Assembly (NCBI RefSeq): GCF_000003815.2
Contig: NC_049995.1
Location: 14,102,262 to 14,166,261, forward strand
Source of the DNA: Branchiostoma floridae
Taxonomy: Eukaryota > Chordata > Leptocardii > Amphioxiformes > Branchiostomatidae
Direction of reading: 5' to 3'
DNA: 64,000 nt
Part shown: positions 20,094-30,765 of the stretch, piece by piece
How positions within the stretch are numbered: position 1 is the first letter of the stretch
How the letters are laid out: each line of letters begins with the position of its first letter
Notes under the pieces: model-generated
Databases searched by the model: none
Told to the model about the DNA's origin: nothing
What the model saw: only the letters and a program-made list of their open reading frames with translations
Program-made: the position numbers and the translations under genes

Positions 20094-20230
20094 TACTCTC
20101 CAAGCAGAGGTCGAATAGCGCAGATATAGTAGTAGTCGAAAAAATTACACTCAGGCTCTTCGGAAGAGCGCGAGTGTATTTTTTTCGACTACTACTATAT
20201 CTGCGCGATTCGACCTCTGCTTGGAGAGTA
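20094..20230. mobile_element. 137-bp fold-back element with 9-bp target duplication
   Basis: Arms of about 57-60 bp are near-perfect inverted copies (TACTCTCCAAGCAGAGGTCG ... and its reverse complement ...GCTTGGAGAGTA), with a loop around GGCTCTTCGGAAGAGC. ATGTAGAAC flanks both sides (20085-20093, 20231-20239). A 9-bp duplication suggests the MULE class. The transcript would form a very stable hairpin. Confidence 0.85.
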
Positions 20231-20239
20231 ATGTAGAAC

Positions 20240-21293
20240 TACCTGGTACAAAACTTGAGGTTGCCAGAAAGTCAGAAATTTCCATTTGTACTGCAATTTA
20301 AGTTCTTACCTTCTGGATTTTATGAAATTAGATGCTAAACTAGAAGAGAGGTATTTAAGAAAGTCAGTGCTTTGGTGCACACAGTGCTCTTATCAACGTA
20401 GCAGCATAAGAATCACAACATCAAAACAGTTATGATTACACAATTGCGTAACATATTACTGGATCATCATAGTGCAGCAATTATCATAGCGCAGCATACG
20501 TACGATTTCTCATCAATATAGCAAAATAATGCACAACTGAATTTAGACCAGCTGTTACTTTTTTTTTAAATTTACATCAAGTTAGAATGGCACAGGCATG
20601 AGTTTATGTGTCATAGGGCAAAGCTATATGCAGAGAAATGCATTTAGAGCTTACACAAAAAGTCATGTTTAACATTGATATGTTACGTTAATTTTTTCTC
20701 TCATTATCGATTTGCACTCTTATTAGTAAACCAAGCAACAAAGTTTGTCAGCATAGATGACATGGTTCAAAGCTCCTGATATAAACTTTACAGCGTTGAT
20801 ATGGGGAGAAAATGTTTCATAGTCTTACGAGACTGATGAAAGTCTACTACAATGTACATTGATATGGGATCTGACACTTCTCAATATCATAGCAGAACCA
20901 GCCTGTCAACAACTATCTTAAGAAAAAGAACTGGGGGGGAAATTCTTTCAGCTTCCACACAGTCCACCCCATGGTCCATGGTGGCTTACCCTCCATTATA
21001 ACATTATCCCGCATTCATAAATAGTGTCCCCCACTCCCCCCTCCCCAATCGGTGGCCCTAACCCTTGTCTCTGTGAATCAATCTTAATCTTCTTTTAGAT
21101 GGACAAAACAGTCATGATATCCCTTGGATAACCATCTAGCACAGTGTCCAGTATATATAAAAATTTGCTTGGGGGGGTAGCTTAAGCTACCATTTAGGTT
21201 AAGTCCTGTGGCCCAAACTAAATCTCACAATCACATGCCCACTCCCGCTGTAGTAGAATCCTACAGTGCCGCGGCTGTTCTCAACCGCGCCGA
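20240..21293. other. Intergenic spacer
   Basis: No gene or clear repeat is seen. This is the 3' flank of the minus-strand gene ending at 21294. Confidence 0.5.
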
Positions 21294-24200
21294 TTAGTCC
21301 AGTACTTTTGCCAGCATGCTGATGGCCCTCTGTGATCCGGGTGTTGTACCCAGGTAGGTGGTACAGGCAGCCTTCATGTGACCCCGGTTTATCGGGTGGA
21401 TGTACTTCAACTTGTCCAGCTCCATTCTAGATAGGCAGAAAAACAATTGTGTTAGCCTACGAGGTCCATGAGGCATTGTAATCAAGTAAAGAAAATTTAA
21501 CATAATAGGCCTTGTCATCAGGCTCACAAATCTGCAACCTATAAGGCCTTCTAATCTGGCACAAAAGCATGCAAGCTATGAGGCCTTGTAATCAGGCACA
21601 CAAGCATGCAACCTATGAGGCCTTGTCTCAAAACCAAAGGTAGTTGAACATACGTAAATTCAATGTGATCTTTTTCTGTCACAAGAACTTTCAAAGTGCT
21701 TTGATGGCACTTTTTGGCGACGCTCTGGGGTCGGAGCCCTCTCTTTTTTAGTTCTGGGCTACGCATAACATTGTAACATGCCATTTGACCTTAGTAATGC
21801 TACTTTTGACCTTGACCTTGACCCTACCTGTAGAAGTCTTGCTTGGTTCTCCTGTAGTCTTCCCTCCGACGCTCCTCCGCACCTGATCCGTACTTCTCTT
21901 TCACTCTTGCCTAATATGGGACAGAGAAAATTACGTCATGAAGTCTTCAAAAATGCAGACAGAAAGATCAAATTGAACACGCCACATGCAAGTCCAACTG
22001 ACCATAGTACAGCAACACTAATTACCGTTTTGCAACATTTGTGTTTATTTTTCAACAGTTTTACTACAAACTTTTTCTATTCTACCGAAAATACAAAGAC
22101 AAGTTTTTGAATGACTTTTCAAATTCCTTTGACACCAACTGACGTTGCTGTAAATCTGTTTGAATGGCTTTTTTTCACTTGCCAAAGATAATAACTTTGA
22201 ATTCTATCCGTTCGGTATTGCTAAGGTATAATCATTTAGACTATCATCAGTATCAGTTTAAGTTATAGCCAAACGTGGAATCTCACCTAAGTTTTGGGAC
22301 CTCGCCATAGTTGATAATCTCTTTTCTGGCGGTTTCCGTCTTGCTGTAGTTGATCTTGGGGAACATTGGCAGGTGGGTGCTGCCTGCTTTAGGTGGTCTG
22401 GTGTCAGGCTCGTAACTTCTCCTGGCACTGAAATCACAAATTACAGAATAAGACTTATACCTGTGTTGTTTTTATTTTGCTTTGGACAGACGAGGACAAT
22501 GTCACACTGCACTCAAGTTATTATTAGTAAGCAAATACAAAGTACTTGGCGGACGAACACCACAGACGCCGTATTTACCTCCTCGACCGAAGTCTGGTGC
22601 ACATTTCTACAGCTGGGTGAAGTGAGGAAGGTCGTGTAAAGTGCTTTTCCAGAAGGCACAACGTCGGAGGCACTGCGAGTATCGAACTCGGAATACTCTA
22701 CCAGGTTACGCTACACACGACTCCATAACAAGGATACTTTTTCGTTAGATATCCCAACACTGGAATAACCATTTGTTACTTTCAAGTTCTTAGGTATAAT
22801 TAGCGAATTCAAACTTTCCTAACGAGAAAAGTTTAAAATGATGTTTTACTTACGTTGGAGCGGGCTCTGTCATTGGTCGTGACGTCATCATGGGCAACAT
22901 CACGCTGGAAGAGCATAAAAACACGAGAAAGATTAGCTACTGAAAATCATACCAAAGTAGTTTGATCTTTTAAATTTCAAAATAAGGACAATTCCCCCAA
23001 GATTGTTTCTTTATACATGTATAGTTTTGTCCAAATAGAAATCTGATGTCGTCTGTTGTTGTCATGGAAACACACCAGTGCCACACAGCGAAAAAGTGAA
23101 AGTTTGCTTTTCGAGTTTCGACTCACTGGTCCATTCTCCAGGAAACTTCCGGGTCCGTCAGGCCGATAGCCGTCTGTCTGGTGTTGTAGCCTTGACTGGC
23201 CTCTTCTGGCTGCGGATAAATAAACAAATAAATAAACAAACAACAAACAGATATATAAATCACCAGTGGGACAGGCTATGGATTCAGCGTTATTTTAAAA
23301 GATACAATTATTATTTGAGTGAATCAAAAGACAGAAAGGTGCAAACAAAAACCATCCCTTGTATAATGTACATACATGTTAAAGGTAGTTTCAAGAAGAC
23401 GGATTTAAAAGTACGGGGGTAATATACTCTGTACATCAACAAGATACAACATCTGGTACAAAAATCACGAATGCATTTCGCAACACAGTTATGACCTACC
23501 AGATCTAGTAGGAACTGCACGCTGTAAGTAGAGTAGTAGGGAGCCAGACTGTTCCATACAAACGGGCGGTAAGGTTGTCTAGTGAGAAAAAATAACAAAA
23601 TCATGATTAACATCGAAAGCAATAAAGATTTATTTAAGGGACCTATTGTAGGATTTTGCCTTCCAAGACTTGAAATATTCTTTAGAACAATACTTTACAT
23701 AAAGTTTCCATTTATTCCAGCTTCTTTTACATACCTTTTGCCATAATATCACATTTTAACGTTTCATCTACGACCCACTGAATGCAGTACAATATGTATT
23801 TAAATAATAAGTCCGACTAAAACAACGTCAATATGTGAACAAATAAAGGGTCTATATTTTCAGCCCTTCCCGTTTGCTACGAAGACGTCGCATTTGCGTC
23901 CTATGTCTCAATCACTGGGCAAATCGTGATCATCAGTAGGTAGATTCAACTTATTTTGTAAAGAATTACAGGTAAGAAAAGAGGAAGAACTTACAGCTGA
24001 GGCCGCTCTATGTGAGCAGTGATCTTCCTAAAGCTCGTCTTGACCCTCCTCAGCTCTTCCTTCATGAACTCCTTTGTCTTCTTCTCCCGTGACCTTGAAT
24101 CTGCCGCTGTGCGTGTGCGGGGTGACCTTGGCGTGTAGGAAGTGCCCGGATGTACGGAGCGGAAGCCTTGAGGAGAGGAGTAGCCTGTTGTCGGCTTACG

Positions 24201-27200
24201 GTCCTCCGTCTTACCTGCCGGGGCGTCTGGGGGAGAACAGCAAGGGTGTCAGAGATGGCAGACTTCAAACCCTTATCCTATAGCTATTCCTCTTACTACC
24301 CTGATTGCGTTTCAGTGCTTTGTCTGTAAAATAGACATCATAGTTCTCTTCGGAGTTTCCGAAGAGAGAGGGCGGACTTCACCCCCTTACCAGACATGCT
24401 TATCAACCCGTCCGGTCCCACTGACGAAAATACTAGTAGCATCCGGTATAGCAATACTTCTTTGACATTGTATACTATAGACTTGCGGAAGCAAGGAAAG
24501 CCATAACTGATCGGTCTGATCATGATACTTATCTATTGACTCACTTCTTTCTCTCTCCTTTTCTCTTTACCTAGTATCTCCACTAGATGTTTCCTCCGAA
24601 AAGAAATTAAAGAGTGAAATACTTCATGCTGTCCACATACCTTGCTTTTCGGTGTCATCTTTTTCCTTCTTCTGTGTCTTCACTGGTTCTTCTTCTTCCT
24701 TCTTGTCTTGACCTTCTTCATTGTCCGTCAAGGTCGCGCGACTTCCTCCGGTCTCCTCCTGTTTCTCCGGTTCCTCCCTGGGAGACTCCTGCGGTGACTT
24801 CTCCGGAGGAACAGCTTCTTCTTCGTCCGGAGTCTTTTCTTCCTCCGGAGTTTTCTCCTCGGAGACTTCCTCCGCCTCCTCCTGAAAATAAAATCATGAA
24901 ATTTTTTAGAAACATATTGAGAAAACACATTGTGCTGTGGCGTTGTGCGTAGCGTACTCGTAAGTTGTAGAGTGTTGGGCACGAAACGGCCTCAGAAGTC
25001 CCGAGTTCGATATCCGTCTGCCAAGCCCCCGACGTTGTGCCCTTGGGAAATGCACTTTACACGAACCTTCCTAACTTCACCCAGGTGTAAAAATGGGTAC
25101 CTGATGACTTCGGCCGGGGAGGTAAAATACTATCATTACCTTCTGTCTGTACTGTGTACTAAGTTTCACACAATTTCATGGAGAGAATATAAGGAAAGTC
25201 AAGTTGTCCTCCCCAACACCTTTTGTCGATTTTATTTCTATCTAAGATATCCAATGACCAAAAAGAACGACATGATCTTTCACATACTAGTAACTAATTC
25301 CACAGACTCTGGCTCTAACGATTCCCTGCATGCGCTTTTCATGGCAGTAGAGACGCCAGGCTTGCGTGTCAGACAGTGCTTAATCTTAATCATTACTTAC
25401 TCTCAACACAAATGCAGGAGCTATTCGCTTGTAATTACAATGCAATTTATTTTGTCCGCACGTCAAATAAAAGCGCCATTTGGTAGTTCTACAATTTAGG
25501 TCAGAGATAATGTTAGTAAACTGTGTGCATGTTTGAATGCTGTTGTTATTTCCCAGTGCTCTTTTTGTTCCCCTTTCCACTAGGATGGCGGTCTCGCCGA
25601 GCTCTCTCTCTGCGACCTCAAATTTGACAGATCGCTCAACGAATTGTAGAGAAAAGAAACGAATCTTTTTACACTTTCTGTGTTTTGTTGTCTTGTAAAG
25701 GTTACACATATCCTATAGGTCGCGCGATCGCCGTCTAGCGGGGGGCCTTATCAATATGTCATGGGAGCAACATGAAATGCGGGCGTCAATCCTTTGTGTT
25801 TTTGCGCTCAACGCTGACGAAAAGTTGCTCAGCGTATCGCATGTGTCACGTTAAGGGATCGAATGTTAAGAAAAATGTGGTTCCCATAGAAATATATATC
25901 CCATTGGTCTGAGACACTGGCTTCGTTACCAAGCAATTACTGATTCACAGGCAAACGGAAGTCGAAATGTTGTGACAACCATATTCATAGAATTGTTTCG
26001 GTTGTTAATACTCGTCTTAGATCAGGAATTACCCGTACTCTTTTGTAAACAATGTAGATGTATTAAATCAATGATCACCGTACCCTAAAAAGGCCATGAC
26101 AGCATGAACGCACTGCGTGTCACTTGGTATACATTTTACACGTTATGAGATTGCCGTAGGTATACGTAAGCATGACGTAGTTTCGATTGCAATGTTTTGA
26201 ATGTTAGCAATTACCTACTCTAAAAGTCCATTGTAAATATCCCATGTATCTGTCAACTATCATTCTGTTGTGACCTGTACTTAACCTGGCAGTGGGTATA
26301 TATGGTCATATATGTACAATAAAAGTCGTCATTCATATAAAATGAATCGCTGTTGCTACTAGTATAAGATTGGGTCAGATTTATCATGTACCTGGCACAC
26401 TATCAGTCTTGCATGGAAAAGTAAGCCATGGCAACGGGAAATGTTTCGGTCACTCGCTTATATTTCTTAGCCCTCAATGAACAACTTAGTTCAGTACTTT
26501 TGTATTTACAAGTATACACAGGGTACATACTTCATTGTAAGCATCATGTACCTATAATTACCTTGTCCAAATGGTAGCTGTGCAAGATAACGACTTGCTC
26601 TTTTTAGAAACAAAACAAATCATAAATAGGTCACAGTCTGTATTGTGAATTGTGCACCACCTGTCACATTTATAGGTCTACAAAAAATGTACATGTGGGT
26701 TATTCTCAGGCTTGGGACAGCATCGGAACTTCCGATGTGGGAACTTCCGATGTGTCACACAGAAATGTTTAAATCCAGTAGTTTCGTGACAGGAAAGGTG
26801 CCATAGCGCCTTGTCGACAGGCAGTTTACTTGGCTGGACACAGTGTCTATTGTGAATTGTGCAGCGCCAGCCTCATTTATCTTTCTGTAGATCTACGAAA
26901 GCAAAATGTAGTCTATTATGAAGGTCGCGGTATGTAGCACAGAAATATCTAAATCTAGTATTTTTGTGACAGGAAAAGTTGCCATAGTGCCTTGTCGACA
27001 AGCAATCCGCTTGGCTTGACACACAATCCTTGTAGAAGAAACCATGCAACGAGCGGAACTGGTCGAATTCCTTATTCGGTGTCAGCCAACCGACCGAAAC
27101 ATGGCAACATGAAATGGTTGGGTTGCTCCCTTTTGACTTTCCGCTCAACAATGGAGCAAAACTGTTCGATAACACGCCTGATTTCGTATGAAGGGATGAG

Positions 27201-27830
27201 ATATTAAATTAGACATGCGATCCCTATAATCCACACACAGGTGTGTAATGTTTACGTTTACCTGTGTAACTTTACCTGGTCTGTTTACACTCTCCCGACA
27301 GGTGAGCACGGACTGAAGCACCTTTAGTTATTCTTGTCAGTTCTTAAGGGAATTGAGACATTTAAACGCGACTATACCTTGTATAAACGAATAAAAACAA
27401 TTACCATACAATATTGGCTAATTTGCCCTTTCAATTTTTGCCTTATTGCCGACTTAATTGCATGAAAAGTTTTTTGTTGTTCGAAGTTTATTCCAAACAG
27501 ACAGAGAAAGGCCTTGTGGTGGGAGCAAACAAAGCCCTTGGTATTGTCAAGGGGACAGCCAGATTGTGAAGTGAAGCATGTGCGTGATTTTAGCGACGTT
27601 CACTCATGATTATACACAATGTACAAAGGTAATAACGCTAAAATGATTGTTTTACACTTCATACGTGCTCAGCTCGAGTGATATAATTTTGACAACGTCT
27701 CGGTCGCCTGGATTTTGAGGAAAGGCTGCCATACGGTCTGACATAAAAGAATAAATCTGTCATACTCTAACGCCCTATATTACGTCACCTGTGGTTCGGC
27801 TGCGGCTTCTTGTTTCTCCTCGTCGGCCAT
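21294..27830 (-). CDS. Unnamed 359-residue protein, probable ciliary/axonemal
   Basis: Nine exons (high to low): 27830-27789, 24881-24641, 24226-23995, 23578-23500, 23209-23127, 22904-22854, 22427-22287, 21905-21828 and 21426-21294 (stop TAA). All phases agree, for 360 codons. The start is MADEEKQEAAAEPQ. Residues about 15-95 are acidic, disordered and E/K/P-rich. Then come a basic helix (KEFMKEELRRVKTSFRKI) and a Tyr/Pro-rich body with PYRPFVWNSLAPYYSTYS, LTDPEVSWRM, PMFPKINYSKTETARKE and a C-terminal KYIHPINRGHMKAACTTYLG. There is no signal peptide or membrane segment. Short Pro/Tyr motifs with little domain structure are typical of microtubule inner proteins, and an RFX X-box lies upstream, so a ciliary role is likely but inferred. 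I cannot name the family. Exon 21905 uses an AAG acceptor; the nearby TAG acceptor (exon start 21910) would give a stop. Confidence 0.8.
21508..21630. repeat. About 40-bp tandem repeat, three units, in the last intron
   Basis: Units share GGCCTTGTAATCAGGCACAC and AAGCATGCAACCTATGA. They lie between exons 21905-21828 and 21426-21294 of the minus-strand gene. Confidence 0.7.
22600..22735 (-). mobile_element. SINE fragment, minus orientation
   Basis: CAGCTGGGTGAAGTGAGGAA, then TGTAAAGTGCTTTTCC, and GAGTATCGAACTCGGAA (a reverse B-box-like word). This is the reverse complement pattern of the SINE at 24936-25130 and lies in an intron. Confidence 0.6.
24936..25130 (+). mobile_element. tRNA-derived SINE
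   Basis: A tRNA-like head (GCGTAGCGTACTCG... A-box-like, GAGTTCGATATCC B-box-like) is followed by CCTTGGGAAATGCACTTTAC and TTCACCCAGGTGTAAAAATGGGTACC, a body shared with 22600-22735 (inverted) and about 39590-39660. It lies in intron 1 of the minus-strand gene, just upstream of exon 24881-24641. Confidence 0.65.
25131..27788 (-). repeat. Large first intron with a 180-bp direct duplication
   Basis: This is the 2.9-kb first intron of the minus-strand gene. Segments at about 26757-26840 and 26937-27020 are direct copies about 180 bp apart (CACAGAAAT..., GTGACAGGAAA, GTGCCTTGTCGACA). GTATTGTGAATTGTGCA at about 26640 echoes 26850. Otherwise unremarkable; frames here (for example 25386-25709) have no support. 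Confidence 0.55.
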
Positions 27831-28013
27831 TTCTTCTCCTCAAAGACGCAAGGAACCGCCAAGAAGGGAGCCCGGATCCAAGAAAGTTCCAAGGAGCTCG
27901 GAGAAGTGTTTCGCCCAGGTGACCCGAGTGTGTTAAATGCTTTGTTACCCCCTTTCTTCCCCCCGTGTTGTGGGTAATACTAACTGAGCCGCCTTCAGAC
28001 GATACAATGAACC

Positions 28014-28027
28014 GTCGCCATAGCGAC
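28014..28027 (-). promoter_or_regulatory. RFX X-box upstream of the minus-strand gene
   Basis: GTCGCCATAGCGAC fits the X-box form RYYNYY-WW-RRNRAC in full and is nearly palindromic. It lies 184 bp upstream of the ATG at 27830. RFX factors drive ciliary genes through such sites. A reversed CCAAT (GATTGG, about 28059) and CACGTG (28071) are close by. Confidence 0.7.
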
Positions 28028-28030
28028 GTT

Positions 28031-29579
28031 GGCGGGGGCGTCGGCCGAGCTGCCGCGATTGGCGGAAGGTCACGTGATATTTGTGGTGGCCCAACAGGTG
28101 CCATTGATATGGTAATCCAGGTGTGTGCAGGTAGAACTGCGGGTAGGTAACAGGTGTAACACCTGTGTCAAGTCCTCGTTAGGTTCGCCATGAAGAAAGG
28201 TTTATGACAATGTACGACATTCTTGAAACAATCGTTGATATGTTGTACGAAATTCAGTTGTCTTGTAATGGAAAGGGTTTGGTAGATACTATTATAATAG
28301 TAAACGATCGGTTGTGTCAGTCTCGCTGAAACTGATCATACGACGAAATGCATCGACGACGAACGGTAACAAAACGTGGACTCAAAATACCAAATCACGA
28401 CACAGCTACAACTGGCCTGTATCTCTTGACGTTAGTTTTTATACTGACACTCTTGGCCTCCAACCAAACCGCGGAGACTGCATTGAAAATCGTTGAATTT
28501 GCTGGCTGAATGATTCAGTAGGGAAGTCATGCGTCCAGTAGGCCACTAGTGCCGTGGCCTCAAGGCGACTGACCCCTTGCCTTGGGTGCGTCGAAAATTT
28601 GGCTCAATGATTTGTATGGGAAGGCAATTTGATCATGAGGACACCTTGAAAGTCCAGTAGGCCACTACGCCGGTCAAGCTGGCTCACCCCGCAAGACTTT
28701 GGTTAATCATTAATTAGCTCCTCTACTCTCCGGGCCAAATTTTCCTATATTTGTTTTTCAGCCACAAAAGTGGCGATTGAACAGAGGCGGTATTGTTTAG
28801 AATTAGCTAACCCTCCTTTCTCTAAATTGTCATTTTTAGCTAAATGTATGTCTCTGTGTGGGTTCACCGTACTGACAAAAAGCTAACACTGCTTTCTTAG
28901 CATAAATTCGTTTTTTAAACTTAAAGCTGTTTAGGACTTAACTCAGATATAACTTTTTGTAGGGAATCATGTGGGACAAGCTGGTCAGTATATATGTGAT
29001 TGTCGATGATAAACGCTTTGATCATATTTGATGCGCCCATAAGATGCTAACTGTAGTAGAGCATACTCAGTTTATCACTCAGTGACAAGCGCTAAATAGG
29101 TACTTCCAACAATTCTGAATGAAAATTTATTGATGACCTTCCGAAAATTTATTGATGACCGCGTACCATCCGGGTCCTATTATTGTCATTGAAGGGTGCG
29201 AATATACTAGTGCAAACTGTTCTTGTATGTCACCAGTTGAATTACTAAGCGAAATGTTGAAAAAAATAAAACAGGGACACTTTTTAGTCAAGAAAAAAGT
29301 ACAACTTTCAAACAATGACCCTCAAACAACATGCCCGATATTCTAGATATGAAAATTCGCATTAATTAATAAAATAATGCTTCATACATTATCATTTAAT
29401 ATTGCACCATTCTCATCATTTACATATTGCTGTAGGAATATGAAATATCTATACAGAAATCTGACGTCATTTTCGGAATCCCGAGGGTTTTCTCAGGTTT
29501 CCTGGCCACGAGCTTCATTACCCTGGGCACGAGGGTGACCTCTCCTGACCCCTCCGTCTCGACCAATCAGCGCGCGCGG
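28031..29579. other. Intergenic region between two divergent genes
   Basis: About 1.5 kb between the minus-strand gene's promoter and the plus-strand SLFNL1-like gene. A short direct duplication, GTCCAGTAGGCCACTA, occurs near 28532 and 28651. No gene is seen; frame 29152-29346 lacks support. Confidence 0.5.
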
Positions 29580-29687
29580 CGTTATTTTCAACCGCGGGCT
29601 GTGAAAGCACTTCCTCAGGGGTTTTCAGAGTCATCAGACGTCTTCGGCTGCGAGATTTGGCAAGAAAAGCGTCTTAGAACTGTGCAG
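29560..29687 (+). promoter_or_regulatory. Likely promoter and 5' UTR exon of the SLFNL1-like gene
   Basis: A GC-rich patch with ACCAATCAGCGCGCGCGG (CCAAT box) is followed by a 100-bp stretch ending AACTGTGCAG|GTAAGA at 29687, a strong donor with no ATG-initiated frame joining downstream. The first coding exon begins just after an acceptor at 30764, so a leader exon here is plausible. Confidence 0.55.
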
Positions 29688-30765
29688 GTAAGAATTTGAG
29701 TCCCTAATTATCGAAATAAGTATTTTATGGCCCTGAAAAAGCAATCCAGTCCTTATTTTGAGGCACGATTTGGGCGTTTAGCTAAAACGCAAGTTGCACA
29801 TTTTTAAAACACGTTTCACAGTTGAAGTTAAAAATCATGCCACGTTTTCGCGTTTAGACCTGTTTTGAATTCAGAATTTTTGTTCACAGTTATTGTGCCC
29901 CACTTGAAATCTCATATATGATAGCTAACGTTATATGCAGTGAAGTGTTACATCCACACAATGAAATGCATTTTTTTGCACATAAATTAAAAGATAACTT
30001 TGATTTGTGATTGTGGGAGGGGGGCGTTGACAAATTTGGTCACAGATTTTCTCTGGATTATAATCAGTTCAAATAAATCGTTCAAGTTTTATTTTGCAGT
30101 CTTTATTTGTAACATCCAAGCATATAATTTGGCCTAACAATTCGTTAGGGATTTTGATTGAACAAGGGTGTCTTGAAGTTGAACAAAATCTTGGGTCGAT
30201 TTGTTGCATTTAGAGAGAGAGATGTAAATGACCATGTTCTACATATCTAAACAAACTGGAGCTTTTCCTAGTGTGAATAGGTTAAACAATGGCCTATAGG
30301 CCCTGTACTTGTACAAAATTATTTTCATTGTGATTTGCTTGTCATTTATATGGTAACTTGTCTTTGCATAATCTAACACAATGCAAAACACAGCATGTTT
30401 TCACACAATCACAGTGTTTTAAATAACAATTACTGTGTGAAATGCAGCTTATATTAGTTTATAATCTGTGTCTTATAATAAGATGTTGGCAAAGTGTTAA
30501 CAATTCCTTAGAGTTTGACTTCACTTAATTCAAGTAACTGTTGCTGATATTTTATGATTTGTTATATCTTTTATTTCTGTATTACATATAATTACTAGTA
30601 ACCCAATATATTACTAGTACTCAGTTAGTAAAAAGTTAGGCTTTGTGACTGTGTGTTTGGTCCCATTCCATTGCTAATGCTATCACCCGTGTTACTAAAA
30701 TAGACTATGTTTCAGTAAGGAATATTGCAAGAGTTTCAACAAATACACTGGTTTTGTTTTGCAGG

